A stretch of DNA of 64,000 nt from Streptomyces sp. Ru62 (GTDB lineage: Bacteria > Actinomycetota > Actinomycetes > Streptomycetales > Streptomycetaceae), in the NCBI RefSeq assembly GCF_002920615.1, contig NZ_PQSU01000001.1, forward strand, positions 62,001 to 126,000, read 5' to 3'. Below are positions 34,873 to 43,449 of this stretch, one piece after another; positions within the stretch are counted from its first letter, which is position 1; every line of letters starts with the position of its first letter. Both the position numbers and the translations under genes were made by a program. The notes beneath the pieces are model-generated. The model did no database searches and was not told where the DNA came from. It saw only the letters and a program-made list of their open reading frames with translations.

Positions 34873-35061
34873 GGCCTTGAGCCTACCTAAGGGGAATGGG
34901 GGCCGTGCCGGGCATGGTGGGGGAGTGGCACGCCGGGTGGCCGAGGCGCGGCCCGGCCGTGGCCCGATTGACGCGACCTGCTAATTGATTGGCGTCTCCG
35001 AGGCCCCCGCTCGTAACGTGTGCTCACCGCTTGAGCCGCTTACAGACGTGGGGGATCCTCG

Positions 35062-36315
35062 ATGTCACCAGCCCGTGTGAGACGTGCCGTCCACGAATCC
35101 GTCTCCGGGCTTCCCAGAGAGTTCTGGTGGCTGTGGACCAGCACCCTCGTCAATCGGCTGGGTGCCTTCGTGGCCACGTTCATGGCCCTCTACCTCACGC
35201 TCGACCGGGGCTACTCCGCCTCGTACGCCGGTCTGGTCGCCTCCCTGCACGGGCTCGGCGGGGTCGTCTCCTCGCTGGGCGGCGGGGTGATGGCCGACCG
35301 GCTCGGCCGGCGGCCCACGCTGCTCATCGCGCAGACCGCCACCGCCGGCTCGGTCGCCCTGCTCGGCTTCATGACCGACCCGGTCGCCATCGCCGCCGTC
35401 GCCTTCCTCGTCGGCATGGCCTCCAACGCCTCCCGGCCGGCCGTGCAGGCGATGATGGCCGACATCGTCCGCCCCGAGGACCGGGTGCGGGCCTTCTCCC
35501 TCAACTACTGGGCGATCAACCTGGGCTTCGCCGTCTCCTCCATGGCCGCCGGGTTCATCGCGGAGTTCAGCTATCTCGCCGGGTTCCTGATCGAGGCGGG
35601 GATGACCCTGGCCTGCGCGGTCGTCGTCTTCGCCAAGGTGCCGGAATCGCGGCCGGCGGTCACGGCCAGGCAGGCGGCGGACAGCGTCAGCCTGGGCACG
35701 GTGCTGCGGGACGGGCGGTACATGGCCGTCGTAGGGCTGTCCTTCCTCGTCGCCCTGGTCTTCCAGCAGGGCTCGGTCGGACTGCCGGTGGCCATGGGGC
35801 GGGCCGGGTTCTCCCCGGCCGACTACGGCCTCGCCATCGCCGTCAACGGCATCCTGATCGTCGTCCTCCAGATCCCCGTCACCCGGTTCATCGAGCACCG
35901 CGACCCGCGCACCCTCCTGGTCGCTTCCTCGCTCCTCGCGGGATACGGCTTCGGGCTCACCGCGTTCGCCGGCTCGGTCGGCGTCTTCATGATCACGGTG
36001 TGCGTGTGGACGCTGGCCGAGATCGTCAACGCCCCGACCCAGACGGGTCTCGTCGTCCGCCTCTCCCCGCTCCACGGCCGCGGGCGCTACCAGGGCATGT
36101 ACACCCTCTCCTGGTCCGTCGCCGCCCTGATCGCGCCCCTGATGTCGGGCATGGTCATCGACCACCTCGGCGCCGGGTGGCTGTGGGGGACGTGCGCGGT
36201 GGTGGGTACGGCGGCCGGGCTCGGCTACGGCGTCCTGATGCGCCGCCTGCCCCCGGAGCAGCCGGCGCCGGCCAGGGCGCGGACGGACGCCGGGGCCGAG
36301 GTCCGTACGGCCTAG
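35062..36315 (+). CDS. MFS multidrug-type exporter
   Basis: 417 residues from the ATG at 35062 (GGGGGATCC upstream). About twelve hydrophobic segments. The MFS loop motif GGVMADRLGRRPTLLIAQTA sits between helices 2 and 3, with a related signal later. The lack of a large loop and the sequence RLGAFVATFMALYLTLDRGY fit the MDR-type MFS proteins of actinobacteria. Substrate unknown. Convergent with the small gene at 36346. Confidence 0.88.
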   Translation: MSPARVRRAVHESVSGLPREFWWLWTSTLVNRLGAFVATFMALYLTLDRGYSASYAGLVASLHGLGGVVSSLGGGVMADRLGRRPTLLIAQTATAGSVALLGFMTDPVAIAAVAFLVGMASNASRPAVQAMMADIVRPEDRVRAFSLNYWAINLGFAVSSMAAGFIAEFSYLAGFLIEAGMTLACAVVVFAKVPESRPAVTARQAADSVSLGTVLRDGRYMAVVGLSFLVALVFQQGSVGLPVAMGRAGFSPADYGLAIAVNGILIVVLQIPVTRFIEHRDPRTLLVASSLLAGYGFGLTAFAGSVGVFMITVCVWTLAEIVNAPTQTGLVVRLSPLHGRGRYQGMYTLSWSVAALIAPLMSGMVIDHLGAGWLWGTCAVVGTAAGLGYGVLMRRLPPEQPAPARARTDAGAEVRTA

Positions 36316-36345
36316 TCAGGCGCCGCTCGCGCCGCTACGCGCGCC

Positions 36346-36729
36346 TCACAGGGCGGGCAGGAAACCGCCGCGGGCCGTGCCCGAGGAGAGCAGGGCGGAC
36401 CAGTCGAGGGTCTCGGGCAGCCGGTCCACGGACAGCACGACCGCTCCGCCCGCCGCCTCGGCGTCCCCGCACCAGTCGCCCATGTCACCGGGGGCTCCCT
36501 GCGCGCCGATCACCGGGGCGGCGAGGGCCGGCACGACCAGGCCGTGATCGCCGGGTCCGTCCACGACACACAGGGTGAGCCGGGGCGCGATGCTCCACCC
36601 CTCGCACACCGGCACCGCCCCGTCGGGCGCGCTCAGCACGGGCAGCGCCTCGTGGACAGGCGCCTCGGCCAGCAGCAGCACGGGCGTGGCCCCACGGACG
36701 AACAGGGTCTTCTCGGGATCCAGCAGCAT
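36346..36729 (-). CDS. hypothetical protein
   Basis: 127 residues from the ATG at 36729. Hydrophobic-acidic composition: VRGATPVLLLAEAPVHEALP, then APRLTLCVVDGPGDHGLVVP and VVLSVDRLPETLDWSALLSS. No signal peptide or domain recognised. Position next to the exporter seems conserved in Streptomyces from memory, which supports it being real. Confidence 0.6.
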   Translation of the reverse strand: MLLDPEKTLFVRGATPVLLLAEAPVHEALPVLSAPDGAVPVCEGWSIAPRLTLCVVDGPGDHGLVVPALAAPVIGAQGAPGDMGDWCGDAEAAGGAVVLSVDRLPETLDWSALLSSGTARGGFLPAL

Positions 36730-37173
36730 GACCCCACGATCCCAGGACCGGCGCGGGGCTCGGGAGGAGGGTGCCGCTGGGGGCTTGGGAGGGGGGTGCC
36801 GCCGGCGTGCGGGGTTCGCGGCGCGTGGGCCCGGAGGGGAGGTGCGCCGGCGTGCGAGGCTTGCCGACGTGCCCCGGGGTCGGTGTGCAGGACTGGTCGG
36901 CGCGGGGGCCCGGGAGGGGGTGCCGTGGGCGTGCGGGGCTCGTGGCGCGGGGGTCCGGGAGGGGGCGCCGTCGGTGTGCGGGGTTCGCGACGCGGAGGCC
37001 CGGAGGGCAGGTGCACCGACGTGGGGGACTCATCGGCTCGGGGCCCAGCAGAGTGGCTGCCCGCGTCCGGTGCTCACGTCGGCGGAAACGCGCAGTTACC
37101 TTCCCCTTTCTGGGAACTCGGCAGGCGGATGCCGGTGGATCATGCCGGCGCAGAGCGTGCCGTGGCGGGAGTG
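36730..37173. other. gene-free stretch filled by imperfect tandem repeats
   Basis: 444 bases between divergent genes, mostly occupied by the repeats at 36770-37035. The last 120 bases before the GAF-ANTAR gene should hold its promoter. Open frames here are products of repeat composition. Confidence 0.6.
36770..37035. repeat. imperfect ~45-60-bp tandem repeats
   Basis: About five copies of a unit resembling GGTGCCGCCGGCGTGCGGGG TTCGCGGCGCG then GGGCCCGGGAGGGG. Copies begin near 36785, 36840, 36905, 36950 and 36998. Units differ in length and sequence. Both strands read as Pro/Arg or Gly/Arg repeats, but no start or ribosome site supports a gene. Confidence 0.7.
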
Positions 37174-38049
37174 ATGACCATGCCGCCCGAGAAGTCCGGG
37201 TCGTCCGCGGGTGGCGGCGGGGCGCCCGACGCCGAGGTGCGGATGCGGGTCCGTGAGGCGCTGGCCGCCGCCGCGCGGGGTGCCGACGAGCCCCGGGAGG
37301 TGCCCGGCGCGCTGTGTGCGGCGTGTGTGCGGCTGCTGCCGGTCACCGGTTCGTCGGTGTCGATCTCCGGCGGCAAGGGCGTCCGCATGACCTGGTGCGC
37401 CAGTGACCGGGTCGCGGCCCGGCTGGCGGAGTTGCAGTACACGGTGGGCGACGGCCCCTGCCAGGCCGCCCTCGACCGCGGCTTCCCCGTCCTCGCGTGC
37501 GACCTCACCCAGGGTCCCGACGTCCGCCGCTGGCCGATCTTCGCGCACGAGGCGGTGGGTCTCGGCGTCCGCGCGGTGTTCTCGCTGCCGCTCGGCGTCA
37601 GCGGCGCCGCCATCGGCACCCTCGACCTGTACAGCGAACAGGCCGGCGGGCTGGCCGAACCCGATCTGCGGGTCGCGCTGTGGGTGCGGGACGCGGTCAC
37701 CCTGGCGCTGATGAACCTCCAGGCCGCCCGCCACGGCACCCCGGGCGGGTGCATTGATGAGGACACCGAGGGTGAGGTGGCGTCCTGGGTGGCGGCCTCC
37801 GAGGCCGGCCACACCGAGGTCTACCAGGCGGTCGGCATGGTGATGGTGCAGTTGGACGTGGACCCCGAGCAGGCCCTGGACCGGCTGCGGGCCCGCGCGT
37901 ACGCCGACGGACGCACGGTCAGCCAGGTGGCCCGGGAGGTCCTGACCCGCCGGCTGAGCTTCCGGCCGGAGACGGACGGCGGTGACCCGGCCCGTCCGTA
38001 CGGCGGGGGCCCCGCGCCCCCTTGGGGGGACGGGCGTGACGTCCGCTGA
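37174..38049 (+). CDS. GAF and ANTAR domain protein
   Basis: 291 residues from the ATG at 37174; ATGs at 37129 and 37180 and a GTG at 37171 are alternatives. A GAF domain spans about residues 30-185 (LLPVTGSSVSISGGKGVRMT, VGDGPCQAALDRGFPVLACD, GTLDLYSEQAGGLAEPDLRV). A C-terminal ANTAR RNA-binding domain follows (YQAVGMVMVQLDVDPEQALD, then AYADGRTVSQVAREVLTRRL). ANTAR proteins act as antiterminators binding dual hairpins in mRNA. The C-terminal tail is Gly/Pro-rich. Target transcripts unknown. Confidence 0.88.
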   Translation: MTMPPEKSGSSAGGGGAPDAEVRMRVREALAAAARGADEPREVPGALCAACVRLLPVTGSSVSISGGKGVRMTWCASDRVAARLAELQYTVGDGPCQAALDRGFPVLACDLTQGPDVRRWPIFAHEAVGLGVRAVFSLPLGVSGAAIGTLDLYSEQAGGLAEPDLRVALWVRDAVTLALMNLQAARHGTPGGCIDEDTEGEVASWVAASEAGHTEVYQAVGMVMVQLDVDPEQALDRLRARAYADGRTVSQVAREVLTRRLSFRPETDGGDPARPYGGGPAPPWGDGRDVR

Positions 38050-38118
38050 CGCGCAACGGCGCCGCCCGTCCGCTGACGCGGAACGCCCCCCGTCTGCTGA
38101 CGCGGAACGGCGTCGCTC

Positions 38119-38367
38119 TCACACCTCCAGCGGCACCGGATGCACCTCGTCCGCCCGGTGGCCGGCGCGCTCGTGGACGCGCTGGACGGCCTCCGCCGAG
38201 GGTGCCTCGGAGAGGCAGTAGACGATGCCGGACTCCGGATCCGCCCAGGCGTGCTGGAAGTGCACGGACTCGTCCGCCTCGATGGCGAGGTCGGCCCGGT
38301 GCGCCTCCATCAACTGGTCGGCCGTGATGCCCTCCATGCCACGGTGCACGTCGATGAACTTGGCCAT
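38119..38367 (-). CDS. SCO4226-family nickel-binding protein
   Basis: 82 residues from the ATG at 38367. The sequence KFIDVHRGMEGITADQLMEA then DESVHFQHAWADPESGIVYC and LSEAPSAEAVQRVHERAGHR matches the dimeric alpha/beta-barrel protein SCO4226 of S. coelicolor, reported to bind nickel. The length is the same. Several histidines (DVHRG, VHFQHAW, VHERAGHR) could be ligands. It lies between the GAF-ANTAR gene and a Cys-rich peptide gene, upstream of phoU. Confidence 0.9.
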   Translation of the reverse strand: MAKFIDVHRGMEGITADQLMEAHRADLAIEADESVHFQHAWADPESGIVYCLSEAPSAEAVQRVHERAGHRADEVHPVPLEV

Positions 38368-38497
38368 GGCCCGCCACCTCCTGTCGCCGGTCGTCCTTCC
38401 CACCCGCACCTTCCATGCTGCGCCCGAGGGGAGGCAGGGGCATCCGGTACGGCGGGGGCCGGTGTGAACACCGCTCACACCGGCCCGGACGTGCCGG

Positions 38498-38653
38498 TCA
38501 GCCGCACTGGCAGGGGTTGCCCGACTGGCAGCCGCAGCCGCAGCCGGAGCCGCAGCCGCACGCGCCGAACAGCGGAAGGGTCCTGATCTCGGCGGGCTGC
38601 CCGCTCTCGCGCTCCTGCGTCGGGTCGGGCGTGGTGCTGGGGGATTCGGCCAT
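38498..38653 (-). CDS. 51-residue Cys-rich, metallothionein-like peptide
   Basis: A short gene with a perfect AGGAGGGA ribosome site 5 bases before the ATG at 38653. The first 28 residues are acidic/polar (AESPSTTPDPTQERESGQPA). The C-terminus reads ACGCGSGCGCGCQSGNPCQC then G: seven cysteines in about 20 residues in CxC spacing. This composition is that of a metal-binding peptide or metallothionein. The start is 286 bases from the nickel-binding gene and 114 bases from phoU. The gene is certain as a reading frame; metal binding is inference. Confidence 0.8.
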   Translation of the reverse strand: MAESPSTTPDPTQERESGQPAEIRTLPLFGACGCGSGCGCGCQSGNPCQCG

Positions 38654-38767
38654 GGGTCCCTCCTAGACCTGGGGCAGGGTGCCCTCGCCCATTTCATGCC
38701 CGTCGCGCCGGGCGCATCAACGGCGCACGGAGGCGTTCGCGGACCCGGGCCGCCCCGGCACGGAGGG

Positions 38768-39457
38768 TTACGCCCCCTCGGTGCCCGTCACCGGCTGGAT
38801 GTCCGGCTGCAGCTCGTCCGCGTGCTCACCGGTCACCAGGTAGACCACGCGCTTGGCGACGGCCACGGCGTGGTCGGCGTACCGCTCGTAGTAGCGGCCC
38901 AGCAGGGTGACGTCCACGGCCGTCTCGATGCCGTGCTTCCAGCGTTCGTCGATCAGGTGCTGGAAGAGCGTGCGGTGCAGCAGGTCCATCTCGTCGTCGT
39001 CCTGCTCCAGCTGGAGGGCGAGGTCGACGTCCTTGGTCACGAGCACTTCGGCCGCCTTGGCCATCAGGCGCTGCGCGAGCTGGCCCATCTCCAGGATGGT
39101 GGCGTGCAGGTCGTACGGAACGGCCCGGTCCGGGAAGCGCAGCCGCGCCAGCTTCGCCACGTGCTGGGCGAGGTCGCCGGAGCGCTCCAGGTCGGCGGAC
39201 ATCCGCAGCGACGTGACGACGATCCGCAGGTCCGTCGCCACCGGCTGCTGCCGGGCCAGCAGGGCTATCGCCCGGGCCTCCAGGTCGTGCTGGAGTTCGT
39301 CGACCTTCTTGTCGGCCTCGATCACGCTCTCGGCCAGCTTGAGGTCGGAGTCGAGGATGGCGGTCGTGGCGCGCCCGATCGCCGATCCGACCAGCCGGGC
39401 CATCTCCACCAGTCCGTCGCCGATCGAGTCCAGTTCCTCGTGGTACGCGTCCCGCAT
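38768..39457 (-). CDS. phoU: phosphate signalling regulator PhoU
   Basis: 229 residues. It is all helical, with two PhoU three-helix repeats. Metal-site-like sequences are SLRMSADLERSGDLAQHVAK and GRYYERYADHAVAVAKRVVY, the E/DxxxD motifs of both repeats. PhoU modulates signalling between the Pst transporter and PhoR. It is divergent from phoR-phoP across a shared PHO box (39532-39564). Confidence 0.96.
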   Translation of the reverse strand: MRDAYHEELDSIGDGLVEMARLVGSAIGRATTAILDSDLKLAESVIEADKKVDELQHDLEARAIALLARQQPVATDLRIVVTSLRMSADLERSGDLAQHVAKLARLRFPDRAVPYDLHATILEMGQLAQRLMAKAAEVLVTKDVDLALQLEQDDDEMDLLHRTLFQHLIDERWKHGIETAVDVTLLGRYYERYADHAVAVAKRVVYLVTGEHADELQPDIQPVTGTEGA

Positions 39458-39531
39458 CAGGGTTCCCTCTCATCGGTGTGCTTGGTCCCCACGCTCCCAC
39501 GTTGTGCCCCGCACCCGTCCGTTTCCGCCAC

Positions 39532-39564
39532 CCCAAATGAACCAATACTGGCTGCAAGGTGAAC
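39532..39564 (-). promoter_or_regulatory. PHO box (three 11-bp direct repeat units)
   Basis: On the minus strand the units are GTTCACCTTGC, AGCCAGTATTG and GTTCATTTGGG. The outer two match the PhoP direct-repeat consensus GTTCACC-type and the middle one is degenerate. The site lies between phoU and phoR, as known for PhoP autoregulation in S. coelicolor. Confidence 0.8.
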
Positions 39565-39637
39565 TCTGGGCGACGAGTGTTCGAGGTCGCACCGTGACGG
39601 CTGTGGTCATGTCGTACCCCGTGCCTAACCTGGAGGC

Positions 39638-40888
39638 ATGGACGTGAACGCGGCGGTCGCCGCAGCGGCAGCGATCGCCGGGGTGCTCACCGGTGTCATC
39701 GCCATGCTGGCGTTCCGCTGGAGCGAACGCGACCAGAAGCGACCGACCAGGACTTCCTTGCACACTGATCCCGTACTCCCGCCCGGCGTGGACACCGTAC
39801 TGTCCGTGCTCCGCTCCTCCGCCGTCGTCCTCGACGAGGCCGACGCCGTGGTCAAGGCCAGTTCCGCCGCCTATGCCCTCGGGCTGGTCCGGGGCGGCAA
39901 GCTCTCCGTGGAGCCCATGCTCCAGATGGCCCGGGACACCCGACGTGACGGGGAGATAAGACAGGTCGAGCTGGACCTGCCCCGGCGCGGCACCGGACGC
40001 GGCGAGGCCCTCGCCGTCTCCGCGCGCGTGGCCCCGCTCGGCTCCCGCCTGGTCCTGCTGCTGGTCGAGGACCTGACGGAGGCCCGCCGGATCGAGGCGG
40101 TGCGCCGCGATTTCGTGGCGAACGTCAGCCATGAGCTGAAGACGCCCGTCGGCGCGCTGTCCCTGCTCTCCGAGGCCGTGATGGACGCCTCCGACGACCC
40201 CGAGGCCGTGCAGCGCTTCGCCGGCCGGATGCAGATCGAGGCGACCCGCCTGACCAACCTGGTGCAGGAGCTGATCGACCTCTCCCGGGTGCAGAACGAC
40301 GACCCGCTGGAGGACGCCGAGCCCGTCCGGGTGGACGAGCTCGTCGCCGAGGCCATGGACCGCTGCCGCCACCAGGCGGGCACGAAGCAGATCACCATGG
40401 CCGCCGGGGGCACCGCCGACCTGCATGTCTGGGGGAACCGGGGCCAGCTCGCCGCCGCCCTGGGCAACCTGGTCGAGAACGCGGTCAACTACTCCCCGGC
40501 CCGCACCCGCGTCGGCATAGCCGCGCGCCGGATCAACGCGCCCGGCGGCGACATGATCGAGCTGGCGGTGACCGACCAGGGCATCGGCATCTCGGACAAG
40601 GACAAGGAGCGCATCTTCGAGCGCTTCTACCGCGTCGACCCGGCCCGCTCCCGGGCCACCGGCGGCACCGGTCTGGGTCTCGCCATCGTCAAGCACGTGG
40701 TCGCCTCGCACGGCGGGGAGGTCACGGTCTGGAGCGCCGAGGGCCAGGGCTCGACCTTCACTCTCAGGCTGCCGGAGGCGGGCGCGGCCCGCGACCGCGC
40801 ACAGCAGCACCCCGACCTCGACGACGAGGCCGGACCCACCGATCCACCCCCGTACGCATCGCTTCCCGCCCCGGAGGTCCTTCCGTGA
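39638..40888 (+). CDS. phoR: sensor histidine kinase PhoR
   Basis: 416 residues from the ATG at 39638. One N-terminal membrane segment (VAAAAAIAGVLTGVIAMLAF) and no extracellular sensor domain. A PAS-like region (SSAVVLDEADAVVKASSAAY) follows. The kinase core has H-box FVANVSHELKTPVGALSLL, N-box LGNLVENAVNYSP, G1 DQGIGISDKDKE, F-box IFERFYRVDPARSR and G2 GGTGLGLAIVKH. It phosphorylates PhoP under phosphate starvation. GTGA overlap with phoP. Confidence 0.96.
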   Translation: MDVNAAVAAAAAIAGVLTGVIAMLAFRWSERDQKRPTRTSLHTDPVLPPGVDTVLSVLRSSAVVLDEADAVVKASSAAYALGLVRGGKLSVEPMLQMARDTRRDGEIRQVELDLPRRGTGRGEALAVSARVAPLGSRLVLLLVEDLTEARRIEAVRRDFVANVSHELKTPVGALSLLSEAVMDASDDPEAVQRFAGRMQIEATRLTNLVQELIDLSRVQNDDPLEDAEPVRVDELVAEAMDRCRHQAGTKQITMAAGGTADLHVWGNRGQLAAALGNLVENAVNYSPARTRVGIAARRINAPGGDMIELAVTDQGIGISDKDKERIFERFYRVDPARSRATGGTGLGLAIVKHVVASHGGEVTVWSAEGQGSTFTLRLPEAGAARDRAQQHPDLDDEAGPTDPPPYASLPAPEVLP

Positions 40889-41565
40889 CCCGTGTGCTCG
40901 TCGTCGAGGACGAGGAGTCCTTCTCCGACGCCCTGTCGTACATGCTCCGCAAGGAGGGCTTCGAGGTCGCCGTCGCGGCGACCGGCCCTGACGGCCTGGA
41001 CGAGTTCGAGCGCAACGGCGCCGACCTGGTCCTCCTCGACCTGATGCTGCCGGGCCTGCCCGGCACCGAGGTCTGCCGTCAGCTGCGCGGCCGTTCCAAC
41101 GTCCCCGTGATCATGGTGACCGCCAAGGACAGCGAGATCGACAAGGTTGTCGGGCTGGAAATAGGAGCGGACGACTACGTCACCAAGCCGTTCTCCTCCC
41201 GTGAGCTGGTCGCCCGCATCCGCGCGGTGCTGCGCCGGCGCGGCGAGCCGGAGGAGGTCACCCCGGCCGCGCTGGAGGCGGGGCCGGTCCGCATGGACGT
41301 CGACCGGCACGTGGTCACCGTCGGCGGCTCCAAGGTCGACCTCCCGCTCAAGGAGTTCGACCTCCTGGAGATGCTGCTGCGCAACGCGGGCCGCGTGCTC
41401 ACCCGCATGCAGCTCATCGACCGCGTGTGGGGCGCCGACTACGTGGGCGACACCAAGACCCTCGACGTCCACGTCAAGCGCCTGCGCGCCAAGATCGAGC
41501 CGGACCCGGGCGCGCCGCGGTACCTGGTGACGGTGCGGGGTCTGGGCTACAAGTTCGAGCCGTAA
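40885..41565 (+). CDS. phoP: response regulator PhoP (OmpR family)
   Basis: 226 residues from the GTG at 40885. The receiver has the acidic pair VVEDEE, phosphoacceptor aspartate in LVLLDLMLPGLPG, MVTAKD and the lysine in DDYVTKPFSSRE. The C-terminal OmpR winged helix (LPLKEFDLLEMLLRNAGRVL, TKTLDVHVKRLRAKIEPDPG) binds PHO boxes. It is master regulator of phosphate-starvation genes and of antibiotic production in Streptomyces. Ends in a long palindromic terminator. Confidence 0.97.
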   Translation: MTRVLVVEDEESFSDALSYMLRKEGFEVAVAATGPDGLDEFERNGADLVLLDLMLPGLPGTEVCRQLRGRSNVPVIMVTAKDSEIDKVVGLEIGADDYVTKPFSSRELVARIRAVLRRRGEPEEVTPAALEAGPVRMDVDRHVVTVGGSKVDLPLKEFDLLEMLLRNAGRVLTRMQLIDRVWGADYVGDTKTLDVHVKRLRAKIEPDPGAPRYLVTVRGLGYKFEP

Positions 41566-41594
41566 ACGGTAAGCGCTCGTGGACCGGTGAGCGC

Positions 41595-41652
41595 TCGTAC
41601 GTATGCCGAAGGGCGGCACCCGCGCGGGTGCCGCCCTTCGGCATACGTACGA
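41595..41652. terminator. 58-bp perfect palindrome, bidirectional terminator
   Basis: Two exact 29-bp arms without spacer (left 41595-41623, right 41624-41652; centre CACCCGCGCGGGTG). It lies between the convergent phoP and lipoprotein genes, 30 bases after phoP and 5 before the lipoprotein stop. Confidence 0.9.
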
Positions 41653-41656
41653 CGGG

Positions 41657-42340
41657 TCAGTGGCCGGCGGCCGACGCCGACGCCGAGTCGTGCGGGGTGG
41701 CGGCCGCACCGGAAGCGGTGGCCGACGGGCTCGTCCCGTGGCCGCTCTCCGGCTTGCCGCTGCCGGACGCGCTCGCGCTGCCGGACGGGGTGGCCGTGGC
41801 ACCGCCGGCGCCGGCCGGGGCGGACGGGACCTGGCTCGGGCCCCACTTGTCGAAGTAGCTGGTGGCCGGGACGACGAAGGCGCGCAGGCTCACCTTGCCG
41901 GTCTTGCTGAGGGTGAAGGTGATCTTCTGGGCGTTGCCGTCCTGGACGGCCTCACGGCCACTGGGCAGCGTCGCGGACGCGTTGTCCTTGCCGCCGAGGA
42001 TCAGCGAGCCGTGCGCGGGAACGGTCAGGCTCTGGCCCTTGGCGGGCTTCAGCTCGGCGGACGTCCCGCTGCCGTCCAGGGTGATCGACTGGAGGGTCTG
42101 GTCGGTGCTCCCGGAGTTGAACAGGGTCGCGGAGATCACTGCGGGACCCGTCGACTGGAGGTCGGGCTGGGTGATGACCAGAGCATTCTGAATCTTGATG
42201 TCGCCCACGCTGGTCGCCGCGTTGTCCGGCTTGATCTCCAGGGTCTGGGCGTTGTTTCCGGCGCCGCAGGCGGCGAGCGAGGCGATCGAGAAGACGATGG
42301 CGGAGGCGGCGAGGGCGCCGCGTCGAAGGCTGCTGCTCAC
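41657..42340 (-). CDS. secreted lipoprotein with copper-chaperone-like domain
   Basis: 227 residues from a GTG at 42340 (AAGGAG upstream). Lipoprotein signal ALAASAIVFSIASLAACGAG with lipobox LAAC. The mature part (residues about 35-170) is beta-rich: IKIQNALVITQPDLQSTGPA, VISATLFNSGSTDQTLQSIT and LTVPAHGSLILGGKDNASAT. This resembles DUF461/PCu(A)C-type folds, but the Met/His copper ligands are not obvious. The tail is a low-complexity Ser/Ala/Gly/His linker. Anchored outside the membrane; function unknown. Confidence 0.8.
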   Translation of the reverse strand: MSSSLRRGALAASAIVFSIASLAACGAGNNAQTLEIKPDNAATSVGDIKIQNALVITQPDLQSTGPAVISATLFNSGSTDQTLQSITLDGSGTSAELKPAKGQSLTVPAHGSLILGGKDNASATLPSGREAVQDGNAQKITFTLSKTGKVSLRAFVVPATSYFDKWGPSQVPSAPAGAGGATATPSGSASASGSGKPESGHGTSPSATASGAAATPHDSASASAAGH

Positions 42341-42966
42341 GGCGGCGGCAACTCCTTGAACGCGCGGGCGGCTCCCCTTGTAAAGCCGCCCTAAGTGTCT
42401 GTCAGCGGCTTCAGGCTACCGAGCCGTTCCCACGGCGTCGCACCCGACCCTCCCCCTGACCCCGGGCTTCCGTCCGGCTGGGGGTACTCCGGGCGGTGCA
42501 CCTGACTCCGCGGTCACATTGCGGAGCCGCTGGTCTGTCATTCACATAACGCGACCGTGACCCCCTCTCGGCCCCTCACAACGACGCTCGCAAAATTTCC
42601 GTGAAGGAATGCGCGAGCCTCCCCGATATTGATCACGGAGCGCCCCTCCGGCAGCCGTTGATCAATTTTGGATTCGTCTCGCATCCGGCCATGGCCACCG
42701 AACGGAGTAGCGGAAGTCGCACGCTTGAGACCAGACAAACCGGGATGTTCCGCCACTTCGAACGGCCTCCCGGGGCGTGTGACGTACGTGTTTCACCCCG
42801 CCCGGAGAGCCCCTCCCACCTGCGAATACCCGGTTCCGGAGGCTCCCCGCAGCACGTTCCGGTTGCTGTTGTCAAGCCCCGAGATATGCCCTGACCTGCG
42901 AAAACGCCATTCAGAAGACGCCGTATCCGTGTTACCCTGGATAGCCACGGAAGGGGTACCTGTCAC
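42341..42966. other. 626-base gene-free stretch
   Basis: Lies between the divergent lipoprotein and carD genes and must hold both promoters. The part at 42540-42720 is less GC-rich than its surroundings. No conserved open frame, repeat or riboswitch was recognised apart from the carD promoter candidate. Confidence 0.6.
42933..42938 (+). promoter_or_regulatory. candidate -10 element of carD
   Basis: TACCCT lies 29 bases before the carD ATG (42967), followed by the ribosome site GGAAGGGG at 42949-42956. The -35 is not clear. Confidence 0.35.
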
Positions 42967-43449
42967 ATGACGTTCAAGGTTGGCGACACCGTGGTCTATC
43001 CCCATCACGGGGCCGCGCTGATCGAGGCCATCGAAACTCGCCAGATCAAAGGCGTGGACAAGACCTACTTGGTGCTGAAGGTCGCCCAGGGTGACCTGAC
43101 GGTGCGTGTGCCAGCGGACAATGCGGAGTTCGTCGGCGTGCGTGATGTGGTCGGTCAGGACGGGCTGGACCGGGTCTTCGAGGTGCTGCGCGCGCCGTAC
43201 GCCGAGGAGCCCACGAACTGGTCCCGTCGCTACAAGGCAAACCTGGAGAAGCTCGCCTCCGGCGATGTCATCAAGGTCGCGGAAGTCGTGCGTGACCTGT
43301 GGCGTCGCGAGCGCGAGCGTGGACTGTCCGCCGGTGAGAAGCGCATGCTCGCCAAGGCCCGCCAGATCCTGGTGAGCGAGCTGGCTCTCGCGGAGAACAC
43401 GAACGAGGACAAGGCCGAGGCCCTGCTCGACGAGGTGCTCGCCTCCTGA
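42967..43449 (+). CDS. carD: CarD-family RNA polymerase-binding regulator
   Basis: 160 residues. The N-terminal RNA-polymerase-interaction (Tudor-like) domain is [20 protein letters not shown] and onward. The C-terminal helical DNA-binding domain includes [20 protein letters not shown] and [20 protein letters not shown], with the conserved tryptophan in NWSRR. CarD stabilises open promoter complexes in actinobacteria and is usually essential. The ispDF genes downstream are conserved neighbours. Confidence 0.96.
   Translation: MTFKVGDTVVYPHHGAALIEAIETRQIKGVDKTYLVLKVAQGDLTVRVPADNAEFVGVRDVVGQDGLDRVFEVLRAPYAEEPTNWSRRYKANLEKLASGDVIKVAEVVRDLWRRERERGLSAGEKRMLAKARQILVSELALAENTNEDKAEALLDEVLAS

Noticed and set aside
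36770-37035. CRISPR array
   Set aside because: Units are imperfect, adjacent and of variable length, without unique spacers or cas genes.
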